Of a stretch of 37,162 nt of DNA, positions 30,945-37,162 are shown piece after piece. Made by a program: the position numbers and the translations under genes. Below the pieces are notes generated by a model, which saw nothing but the letters and a program-made list of their open reading frames with translations, ran no database searches and was not told the DNA's origin. The stretch's first letter is position 1; each line of letters begins with the position of its first letter. The DNA is from Oscillospiraceae bacterium (GTDB lineage: Bacteria > Bacillota > Clostridia > Saccharofermentanales > Saccharofermentanaceae), in contig CADAIP010000020.1 of assembly GCA_902787975.1 (NCBI GenBank), positions 1 to 37,162 on the forward strand. Direction: 5' to 3'.

Positions 30945-32195
30945 TCAGACCAGTCTGAGATAAACCGCAACTTCAAATCCCTTATCCAGATTCTTGAGTC
31001 CTAACTGGCCGTCCATCTTTTCCATGAAATAGTTCGCAAGATAGAGGCCCAAACCCGCACCATCTTTTTCGTTTGTGTTGCTGCCTCTTCTGTATTTTTC
31101 CTTAAGCAGAGGGATCTCTTCTTCCTTAACTCCGGAGCCCTTGTCGCTTATTCTTATGACAAGATAATCACCGCTTATTTCAGCTGAGACACTCATGTCA
31201 GTATCAGCATATTTATATGAGTTCATGAAGATGTTGTCGAACACCTGCTGAAGTCTTAACTTGTCAAAATAAACACTGCATTCAGGTATCTCATACTTGC
31301 CTGCACGGTTAAGATAATCAGAGTTCTTGATAAGCGTTGTGATAATCTCGGAAGGCTGCTGGCCGGGATTGACTTCGATCTCGGTAATGTCCTGTACGCT
31401 TGATGTGAAGAGGTTATCGACAAGTGCTTTTATCTGGTCTGTCTTATCGTTGATAACACCGAACATTTCCTTGGTGCGTTCTTCTTTTGTGATAGCCATT
31501 CCAATCTCGGATGTCGACTTGATCGATGCGACAGGAGTCTTGATATCGTGAGATAATTTTGCGACCATTTCCTTCTTGTCGTCACTCGCTTTTTTCTCTG
31601 CGATACGCGCTTTTTTAAGTTCGGATCTCATGAGATCAAAGCTCTCCGTGAACTCACCGAAAACATGTCCTTTGTCCATCTCAAGAGGCAGGTCGAGATT
31701 ACCTTCTGCAACTCTTGACGCAAAAGAACTGAGTTTTTTGAAAGGAGTTATCATCGTCTTTTTCAGATAGACATACCATGCGATGATTATCACTGCCTGA
31801 AGGCTTCCGATCAGAACAAAACCGATGACGATATTCTTCTTAAAACCTTCTATCTGCTCGTCCATACTGTAGTCGAAAATAACCTTTCCCACTACCTCTC
31901 CGTCCACCTCAAGATCGATGATGAGACCTCTGGTCTTTATTGCTTCATTAACTGATTCGCTTAAGCCGTCTTTTGTCTTATATACAAGATTTCCATCGTT
32001 ATCTATCACGACATAATCAAGCTGTTTATTGTATTTCGAAGGATCACCGTAATTGTCCGATATCGAATACATGCACTCGTTTACCATGACAGGATCTGTC
32101 TTGATATCCTTGATCCTTGTTGTCAGAAAAAAACATGCCAGAGCTTCGGCAATAAAGGTAACGATCAGAAGAACAATAAACGGAGCATGCTTCAT
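30945..32195 (-). CDS. Sensor histidine kinase
   Basis: A 416-residue kinase. TM1 is about residues 5-25, an outer sensor domain of about 90 residues follows (YVVIDNDGNLVYKTKDGLSE, PAS/Cache-like), TM2 about 120-143, HAMP about 145-200, then HisKA with His216 in AKLSHDIKTPVASI. The HATPase domain has FDNIFMNSYKYAD (N box), ISDKGSGVKEEEI (G1) and GAGLGLYLANYFME (G2). It phosphorylates the OmpR-type regulator whose stop codon its ATG overlaps (TAATG). Signal unknown; an outer domain of this size binds a small ligand in related kinases. Confidence 0.93.
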   Translation of the reverse strand: MKHAPFIVLLIVTFIAEALACFFLTTRIKDIKTDPVMVNECMYSISDNYGDPSKYNKQLDYVVIDNDGNLVYKTKDGLSESVNEAIKTRGLIIDLEVDGEVVGKVIFDYSMDEQIEGFKKNIVIGFVLIGSLQAVIIIAWYVYLKKTMITPFKKLSSFASRVAEGNLDLPLEMDKGHVFGEFTESFDLMRSELKKARIAEKKASDDKKEMVAKLSHDIKTPVASIKSTSEIGMAITKEERTKEMFGVINDKTDQIKALVDNLFTSSVQDITEIEVNPGQQPSEIITTLIKNSDYLNRAGKYEIPECSVYFDKLRLQQVFDNIFMNSYKYADTDMSVSAEISGDYLVIRISDKGSGVKEEEIPLLKEKYRRGSNTNEKDGAGLGLYLANYFMEKMDGQLGLKNLDKGFEVAVYLRLV

Positions 32196-32896
32196 TAATT
32201 ATCTCCTGCAGTTACGAATTTATATCCTTCTTTCCAGACGGTTACGATGTACTTCGGATCCTGCGGATCCTTCTCGATTGCTTCTCTTATCTTTCTGATG
32301 TGCACGTTTAATGTGCCGTCAGTAGTGAACTTATCGTTCCATACTTTATCGAAGATCTCGTTCTTGGTAACGAGCCTGTTTTTGTTTTCGATGAGATATT
32401 CAAGAAGCTTTAATTCGATCGATGTGATCTTCTTTTCTTCGCCGTTTACGAACACGGTCTTGTTGACCGGATCGAGCTTAAGATAGCCGTCGTCGAATCC
32501 TTCCTTTTTAGAATTGTCGCTATCAGCTACATTCGAAAAACGCTTGAGGACGACTTTGACTTTCGCCAGAAGAACACCCAGTGAGTATGGCTTCTCGATA
32601 TAATCGTCGCCTCCGATGTTAAGTGCGATTATCTTATCGTCATCAGTGTTTCTGGCAGAGATGAAAAGTATCGGGATATTAAGTGTCTGCCTTATCTTTT
32701 TGCAGAGCTCGAATCCGCTGCCGTCGGAAAGGTTTATATCAAGCAAAACAAGTGCAGGTTCGTTGCTGCTCAAGAATGTATTTGCTTCCGCACTTGAATA
32801 AACCGCAGCGGTCTTTACTTCGAACATATTGAAGTACTCACAGGTGTTATCCGCAAGTTCTTTTTCATCATCGATGATAAGACAATCGTATCTCAT
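32195..32896 (-). CDS. OmpR-family response regulator
   Basis: A 233-residue regulator with an N-terminal receiver (IIDDEKEL acidic pocket, Asp53 phosphorylation site in LVLLDINLSDG, Lys in YIEKPYS) and a C-terminal winged helix (ITSIELKLLEYLIENKNRLV...YIVTVWKEGYKFV). It overlaps the kinase gene by one base and follows the lipoprotein gene by 9 nt, so the three form an operon. A candidate binder of the 11-bp repeats in front of the ABC transporter genes. Confidence 0.93.
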   Translation of the reverse strand: MRYDCLIIDDEKELADNTCEYFNMFEVKTAAVYSSAEANTFLSSNEPALVLLDINLSDGSGFELCKKIRQTLNIPILFISARNTDDDKIIALNIGGDDYIEKPYSLGVLLAKVKVVLKRFSNVADSDNSKKEGFDDGYLKLDPVNKTVFVNGEEKKITSIELKLLEYLIENKNRLVTKNEIFDKVWNDKFTTDGTLNVHIRKIREAIEKDPQDPKYIVTVWKEGYKFVTAGDN

Positions 32897-32905
32897 GCAA
32901 ACTCC

Positions 32906-33766
32906 TTAAATAACGATTTCTTCCATACCCATTGAGGTATCACGGTATAAACGGATCTCGTTCTTATCGGCACCGAAATCTTTAAGATCTATGGCAACAA
33001 AAGTATTTCCGTCAGAACCCTTGAAATAGTACGCAGTACCGTTAGGCATGCCATTATGATTTGGGAAATATTTATCTACTTCTTCGTATGTCAGGAACTG
33101 ATCTGCATAAGCTCCGATCGAATCCGTAAATTCAGCATCAGCATCGTAATTCTTATGGACATAATCGATGATGGAATATGTATTTGATGTCTTCCCGGTT
33201 TTATTACCTACGTTATAGTAACCAAGGTATGTATTCTTTTCCGCATAGAGGGTATACAGTTCAGTGCGCATTTCCTTAACGTCATAATCAGAGAGAATGT
33301 CATCGCATTTCTTTGCTACATCGTATGCAGTATCAACTTCAACGCGGTTATCAAAATAAATGGAGATCGTATCTACCGAATACGCAATGGAGAATTCGTA
33401 ATCTCTTTCAAGTGACTCAAGTTCTTTATCAGCTTCAGACAATAAATAATCGCCGTATTCTTTCTCGAAAGTGGAACTGATGTTATTGGCAGTTCCGAAG
33501 CTGCTGCCGTCGATGTAGACATCGTGAAGACTCGATGTTACAGAGTATTCAATTCCGGTTTCCTTATCGCGCAAAATCACAGTGCGGTACTCATCTTTGC
33601 CTGATCCTTTATGTACTTCACTGATAAACTTGCAGTCACCGTAATGTTGCTCTGCATAATTAACCAGATTTCTCTTGCTTGAGATGCTGCATGAGCATAA
33701 GAACATAAGCAGAGCCAACAGCATAATGCAGACTGTCATTGAATAATGTCTTTTGATGAAATCCAT
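32906..33766 (-). CDS. Lipoprotein of unknown function in a two-component operon
   Basis: A 286-residue exported protein: MDFIKRHYSMTVCIMLLALL then MFLCSCSI, a lipoprotein signal with cysteine near 24-26. The rest is a mixed, polar extracytoplasmic domain (NLVNYAEQHYGDCKFISEVHKG, VILRDKETGIEYSVTSSLHDVY), without a family I recognise. Its place directly upstream of a response regulator and kinase suggests an accessory sensor or target of that system. GGGG precedes ATG 33766 at eight bases. It follows the second kinase gene by 57 nt and may be read from the same promoter. Confidence 0.7.
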   Translation of the reverse strand: MDFIKRHYSMTVCIMLLALLMFLCSCSISSKRNLVNYAEQHYGDCKFISEVHKGSGKDEYRTVILRDKETGIEYSVTSSLHDVYIDGSSFGTANNISSTFEKEYGDYLLSEADKELESLERDYEFSIAYSVDTISIYFDNRVEVDTAYDVAKKCDDILSDYDVKEMRTELYTLYAEKNTYLGYYNVGNKTGKTSNTYSIIDYVHKNYDADAEFTDSIGAYADQFLTYEEVDKYFPNHNGMPNGTAYYFKGSDGNTFVAIDLKDFGADKNEIRLYRDTSMGMEEIVI

Positions 33767-33823
33767 TTTTGTTTCCCCTATTCCCTTATTAGTTCCACCA
33801 ATAATTTTACTTCAAAACAACTT

Positions 33824-35050
33824 TTATGTCGCTATTACAAAAACCTTCTGATACCCGTCTCCCAAACGGTATCTGAGTATCTCAGGTTTCTGAACAAGCT
33901 TTATGGTAAATCCGTGCATATCACAGATCTTATTTGAAAGCGCGAGACCGAGTCCCGTTCCGGCGCCTGATGCTCTTGATTCATCTCCTGTTACGAACGG
34001 GTCAAAGATCTGGTCGCATAAATGTGACGGTATCTCATCTCCCGAATCCGCAACGAAAATCCTGACATCATCTGCCGTTGATACTGAATCCGAAGTGACA
34101 GATACCTTGATCTTCGTGCCTTCCGGATTATGTCGCATTGCATTTGTTATGAGATTCGTAATTACACGCGAAAGCTGGATCTTATCCGCATTAATGAATA
34201 TAGGGCGTTCCGGAATATCAACATCAATCTCGTCTCCTGCATCCTCTATATCAGTAAAACTTAGTGCGCAGCATGACCTGACTAGCTCACAGATATCAAT
34301 ACGTGCTTTCTTTATCGTGAAGCCTTCGCTGTCGAGTTTTACATAGTCCAAAAGAAGCGCTATAACTTCATTCATCCTGTTAGTCTTATTCATTATCGCT
34401 TCGTGATATTCAGCTTCTTTACCCTTCGGAACGACACCGTCATTTAATGCCTTGGCATAGCCGTAAACAGTCGTCATGGGTGTCTTCAGGTCATGAACGA
34501 TATTGGAGATCATGAGATATCTTCTCTCTTCTTCCTTGCGGCGTTCAATCTCCTTTTCACGTTCAAACCTTCTTATGCTTTTCGCTATGGATATTGCATA
34601 AGCGATTCCGCCGATCACATAAGGCGTTATGAGTATGAGAACAACTAAAAGAAACGATCCTATCAATGACAATAAAACCGTAGGATGTTCGGTTATTATT
34701 CTTATCGTCTCAGTCGCTTCAGCAGCATCTGTTCCGTAAAATCCGTGTCTTACCAGTATTCCTTCAAGAAAGTTATTTACATCTACCGGAGATATTTTCA
34801 ATGTCGGAAAGATCTTATTTGCGACCAGCGTCATTAAAAGAACAAATACGATTATGAATAATCCTTCCGCACCATTTACCTGAATTACGGAATCGTATTT
34901 CATGATCTTCACAAGATTAGGGATAAGATATGTGTTCGTCAGAGCAACGACAATGAGCTCAACCATGCTCACTATCACGAGCACGAAAAAGAATCTTGAA
35001 AGTATCAGACCCTTTAGTTGTTTCTCATTGCTTTTCTGACTTTTTCCCAT
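33824..35050 (-). CDS. Sensor histidine kinase (second system)
   Basis: A 408-residue kinase. TM helices at about 19-41 and 63-80, a short outer segment of about 45 residues to the next TM (about 125-153), then a charged linker (IRRFEREKEIERRKEEERR). HisKA has His186 in ISNIVHDLKTPMTTVYGYA and the ATPase domain has ITNLITNAMRHNPEG, FVADSGDEIPSHL and GAGTGLGLALSNKI. This is a VanS/PhoR-like layout. The partner regulator gene lies 49 nt upstream, and a palindrome sits in that gap. Confidence 0.93.
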   Translation of the reverse strand: MGKSQKSNEKQLKGLILSRFFFVLVIVSMVELIVVALTNTYLIPNLVKIMKYDSVIQVNGAEGLFIIVFVLLMTLVANKIFPTLKISPVDVNNFLEGILVRHGFYGTDAAEATETIRIITEHPTVLLSLIGSFLLVVLILITPYVIGGIAYAISIAKSIRRFEREKEIERRKEEERRYLMISNIVHDLKTPMTTVYGYAKALNDGVVPKGKEAEYHEAIMNKTNRMNEVIALLLDYVKLDSEGFTIKKARIDICELVRSCCALSFTDIEDAGDEIDVDIPERPIFINADKIQLSRVITNLITNAMRHNPEGTKIKVSVTSDSVSTADDVRIFVADSGDEIPSHLCDQIFDPFVTGDESRASGAGTGLGLALSNKICDMHGFTIKLVQKPEILRYRLGDGYQKVFVIAT

Positions 35051-35063
35051 CGTTTATTCCCTT

Positions 35064-35078
35064 TGTAACAATGTTACA
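35064..35078. promoter_or_regulatory. Palindrome TGTAACAATGTTACA between regulator and kinase genes
   Basis: Perfect 15-bp palindrome with a 3-bp centre, the reverse complement of the site at 11217. It lies 14 bp upstream of the kinase start codon. It could be an operator or, in RNA, a small hairpin setting the ratio of kinase to regulator. Confidence 0.45.
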
Positions 35079-35099
35079 CTACCCTGTAAGCCTTGAAAA

Positions 35100-35783
35100 T
35101 CAGGCCTCAAGCCTGTATCCCAGTCCTCTGAGCGTCTTGATGTATTTTGAAGGATCCTCATCAAGTTTTGTCCTGAGTTTGCTTATTGCGACCATGATGT
35201 TATTGTCTGCTACGAAATAATCCTCGCCCCAGGCATACTCATATATCTGCTGCTTGGTGAAAACTTTTCCAGGGTGCTTCATGAGAAGTTCCATTATCTT
35301 ATATTCAACAGATGTAAGCTCGATCGGCTCACCTGCTCTTATAAGAAGACATTTCTCAATATCGAGTTCAAGATCGCCCAGAGTTATCTTCTCTGACTTC
35401 TCTTCGCCGCCACCCAGCGCATAGAATCTTCTGAGATTTGATTTGACCCTGGCAACGACTTCCAAAGGATTGAACGGTTTGCAGATATAATCGTCGGCAC
35501 CTACATTGAGACCTAATATTCTCTCAACATCAGCTGTTTTGGCGGAGATTATCATGACGGGAACATTGCTTGTCTCTCTTATATCCTTAAGAACGTGGAT
35601 TCCGTCTTTGCCGGGCATCATGACATCCAATAGGATGATATCAGGCTTGAACGCTGTCATTTCGGGCATTACCGCATCACCTGAAGCAACCTCCTTTACC
35701 GAGAAGCCGTCATTCTCGAGATAGAGCCTTAAGAGATTCCTGATCTCCATCTCATCATCTGCTATCAAAACCTTGTATCCCAT
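35100..35783 (-). CDS. OmpR-family response regulator (second system)
   Basis: A 227-residue regulator: receiver with ADDE acidic pocket and Asp53 (IILLDVMMPGKDG), conserved Lys in YICKPFNPLEVVARV, and a winged-helix output domain (IELTSVEYKIMELLMKHPGKVF...YIKTLRGLGYRLEA). ATG 35783 is preferred over one six codons upstream because GGAGAG lies at normal distance. It starts an operon with the kinase at 33824. A strong hairpin and a -10 box precede it. Either this or the 32195 regulator could bind the 29559-29597 repeats. Confidence 0.93.
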   Translation of the reverse strand: MGYKVLIADDEMEIRNLLRLYLENDGFSVKEVASGDAVMPEMTAFKPDIILLDVMMPGKDGIHVLKDIRETSNVPVMIISAKTADVERILGLNVGADDYICKPFNPLEVVARVKSNLRRFYALGGGEEKSEKITLGDLELDIEKCLLIRAGEPIELTSVEYKIMELLMKHPGKVFTKQQIYEYAWGEDYFVADNNIMVAISKLRTKLDEDPSKYIKTLRGLGYRLEA

Positions 35784-35806
35784 AAATCTCTCCGTTTCCA
35801 AAGTCG

Positions 35807-35845
35807 ACCGGAGGAGACGAATCTCCTCCGGTGTCCTTTATTATA
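35807..35845 (-). promoter_or_regulatory. Promoter -10 box followed by a 5'-terminal RNA hairpin
   Basis: TATAAT at 35845-35840 on the minus strand puts the start at about 35833. The RNA would then begin directly with an 11-bp perfect stem ACCGGAGGAGA/TCTCCTCCGGT (35832-35807) closed by a TTCG loop. The stem lies 24 nt upstream of the regulator ATG and has a GGAGGAGA run that is hidden when paired. It has no U run, so it is not a good terminator for the gene upstream. Confidence 0.5.
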
Positions 35846-35847
35846 CT

Positions 35848-35897
35848 CTATTCCTATTCCCAATTTTCCGTTTCTATCCCTATTCCGCTTCTATTCC
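35848..35897 (-). repeat. GGAATAG repeats upstream of the second response regulator
   Basis: CTATTCC (GGAATAG on the minus strand) at 35848, 35854, 35880 and 35891, plus CTATCCC at 35874. The whole stretch is purine-rich on the transcribed-sense strand. One more copy is at 36807, upstream of the DUF975 gene. It lies just upstream of the -10 box and may be a regulator site or simple-sequence drift. Confidence 0.4.
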
Positions 35898-35913
35898 TAC
35901 CTTAATCCCTGTA

Positions 35914-36774
35914 TTACTTTGCATCGATGCCGTACTTCAATGTCTCATAGAGTGCTGCATCTGTTGAAGCCTTGTAAGGTCCAACGAAGAAGATATCGAG
36001 GAAACCCCATGTCATGAGTGAGAGGATATCCCAGCCGATGAATGAAAGGTCAAGTACGAATGACTTCCACTTGTTGCCCTGCATAAGCTTCTTGCTCTCA
36101 GCCAAAGCATCCTTGTAGTTGATGTTAGGATTCTCGCTGACGATATAAGGAACCAGTCTGTACTCGTAGTACTTGATGATTCCCGGAATGACGAAGAGCA
36201 AGCTCCAGAGCCAGATGAAAAGATCTCTCAGGAATGCTGTCTTTACGACATTCTTATAGTGTGAATCGAAAACATATACGATGTTGCTGAGCTTAGCAGG
36301 TTCATCAAGATTCTTTCTGAAGAATTTCCTGCATCCGTATTCAAACGGTGTGAGGAGCAGATACTTGAAAGCGAGTGCGAAGGCTCCGATAATGACCGAT
36401 ATGATCAATCCGACAACAAATGCTGCAACTAATGCGCCTACTGCAAATCCTACTGCCTGATCCTCATCAACAGTTGAATCGATATCGTTTACTCCATCTC
36501 CGTCTAGATCTAACTGAAGATCAAATTGTGTATTTTCAGGATCAATATCGGGTTCAATATCAATATCGGGTTCAATATCAATATCAGGATCAATATCTGT
36601 ATCTGAATTTGTGAACCGGCTGGTGAGCGCAGGGATCGAGTAACTTCCGCCGCAACTGTTTCCGCCGGCTGCTCCGATTACGAAGCAGAGAATGAGCGCT
36701 ACAAGAACACACTTCCAATAATTCAGGTAAAAAGCTTTCTTACCTCTTTGCTTTACACTTTTCCTTGTCCACAT
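35914..36774 (-). CDS. DUF975-family membrane protein with acidic repeat insertion
   Basis: A 286-residue polytopic protein resembling DUF975. After TM1 (about 23-37) comes an outer loop with the repeat DIDPDIDIEPDIDIEPDID (about 75-96) and LDLDGDGVNDID (about 103-114), a calcium-binding DxDxDG-type sequence. Four or five more TM helices follow, with LLTPFEYGCRKFFRKNLDEP and YKDALAESKKLMQGNKWKSF, typical DUF975 blocks. The repeats are encoded by an 18-bp tandem unit. Function is unknown. GAGGT precedes ATG 36774. The second response regulator follows after about 130 nt with its own promoter. Confidence 0.8.
   Translation of the reverse strand: MWTRKSVKQRGKKAFYLNYWKCVLVALILCFVIGAAGGNSCGGSYSIPALTSRFTNSDTDIDPDIDIEPDIDIEPDIDPENTQFDLQLDLDGDGVNDIDSTVDEDQAVGFAVGALVAAFVVGLIISVIIGAFALAFKYLLLTPFEYGCRKFFRKNLDEPAKLSNIVYVFDSHYKNVVKTAFLRDLFIWLWSLLFVIPGIIKYYEYRLVPYIVSENPNINYKDALAESKKLMQGNKWKSFVLDLSFIGWDILSLMTWGFLDIFFVGPYKASTDAALYETLKYGIDAK
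36549..36602. repeat. 18-bp tandem repeat inside the DUF975 gene
   Basis: Units at 36549, 36567 and 36585; the first two are identical and the third has a few changes. In-frame, so unit number changes would only lengthen or shorten the acidic loop. Confidence 0.85.
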
Positions 36775-36852
36775 ATTTGCGACCTCTTTCCAATATACAA
36801 GTTATTCTATTCCGTAAGATTCCATTCCTTACGTTTATCATTCTACGTATGG

Positions 36853-36894
36853 AACCTTAACCTCAAAATCGGTAAACCTTAACTTAAACTTAAC
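36853..36894. promoter_or_regulatory. CTTAAC direct repeats upstream of the DUF975 gene
   Basis: AACCTTAAC at 36853-36861 and 36875-36883 (22 bp), then AACTTAAC at 36887-36894 (12 bp further). Spacing near whole turns suggests an OmpR-type site, similar in core (TTAA) to the one at 29559. An inverted repeat CGTAAG-N9-CTTACG (36813-36833) lies between this and the start codon. Confidence 0.4.
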
Positions 36895-36953
36895 TTGTGC
36901 AAATATGTTTTTTAGAAATGACTTTATATTCAGCGGATCGAAAAATACGCAAT

Positions 36954-36983
36954 AAAAAAAGCACCAATCATTTGATTGGTGCT
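36954..36983 (-). terminator. Terminator of the rRNA/tRNA operon
   Basis: Minus-strand GCACCAATCA-AA-TGATTGGTGC (10 paired arms, loop opens to about six) followed by seven Ts. It starts two bases after the tRNA CCA end. Confidence 0.92.
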
Positions 36984-36984
36984 T

Positions 36985-37060
36985 TGGCTCCCCGAACAGG
37001 ACTTGAACCTGTGACATTTCGGTTAACAGCCGAACGCTCTACCGACTGAGCTATCGAGGA
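36985..37060 (-). tRNA. tRNA-Asn (GTT)
   Basis: A 76-nt cloverleaf with encoded CCA. The acceptor stem pairs TCCTCGA with TCGGGGA, the D-arm has AGTCGGTA, the anticodon loop is CTGTTAA with anticodon GTT, and the T-arm ACAGG/CCTGT closes TTCAAGT. It directly follows the 5S rRNA gene. Confidence 0.97.
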
Positions 37061-37065
37061 ATTTA

Positions 37066-37162
<97 letters not shown>

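Noticed and set aside
30945..30958. Palindrome TCAGACCAGTCTGA at the kinase stop codon as a regulatory site
   Set aside because: It lies within the last codons of the kinase, is short, and has no U run; probably chance.

Overview
The window looks like a chromosomal segment of an anaerobic Bacillota bacterium, most likely class Clostridia. The grounds are strong GGAGG-type ribosome binding sites, Gram-positive surface-protein signals, FtsX-type ABC transporters paired with OmpR/histidine-kinase systems, a LytTR/DUF3021 cassette, and the style of the 5S rRNA and tRNA-Asn at the right edge. This is inferred from gene content; no rRNA long enough for placement is present. Most genes lie on the minus strand. 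Only the nuclease (6449), the HD-GYP/reverse transcriptase pair (17256-20843) and a SulP permease (20994) are on the plus strand.

Layout. 1-2754: a sugar-catabolic operon (xylulokinase, DUF4867 protein, partial fucose/arabinose-isomerase-like protein) with a promoter and candidate operators upstream. 3155-6344: carB, the carbamoyl-phosphate synthase large subunit, broken by an apparent out-of-frame deletion of about 23 nt. 6449-7126: a secreted nuclease lipoprotein with no ribosome binding site. 7328-12077: a cell-surface protein, a Gly/Ser/His-rich membrane protein, a cupin and a FliB-like cysteine-rich protein. 12139-12350: an orphan plus-strand promoter followed by a structured, 6S-like RNA candidate. 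12371-17087: a GH43 glycosidase, a LytTR/DUF3021/membrane-protein cassette with a LytTR-like operator, a 62-bp tandem repeat, a glycerol-1-phosphate dehydrogenase-type enzyme and a HAD phosphatase.

17256-20843 is the most unusual part. A 7-TM HD-GYP (cyclic-di-GMP phosphodiesterase type) protein with a duplicated C-terminal beta-rich domain is followed, with no spacer at all (TAA then ATG), by a stand-alone reverse transcriptase with a YSDD active site. The RT has no intron, maturase, DGR or retron parts that I can see. Then come a SulP/STAS anion permease (20994-22652), a convergent solute-binding lipoprotein, and a zinc-ribbon membrane protein with a small TM partner.

26384-35783 is a signalling/transport island: FtsX-type ABC permease and ATPase, a small acidic protein, a higBA toxin-antitoxin pair with a consensus leaderless promoter, and two complete OmpR-type two-component systems flanking a lipoprotein. 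Four 11-bp-spaced direct repeats in front of the ABC genes look like an OmpR-family operator, so one of the two regulators probably controls the transporter. A DUF975 protein with an acidic repeat insertion, tRNA-Asn and the 3' part of a 5S rRNA close the window; these last two are the end of an rRNA operon read on the minus strand.
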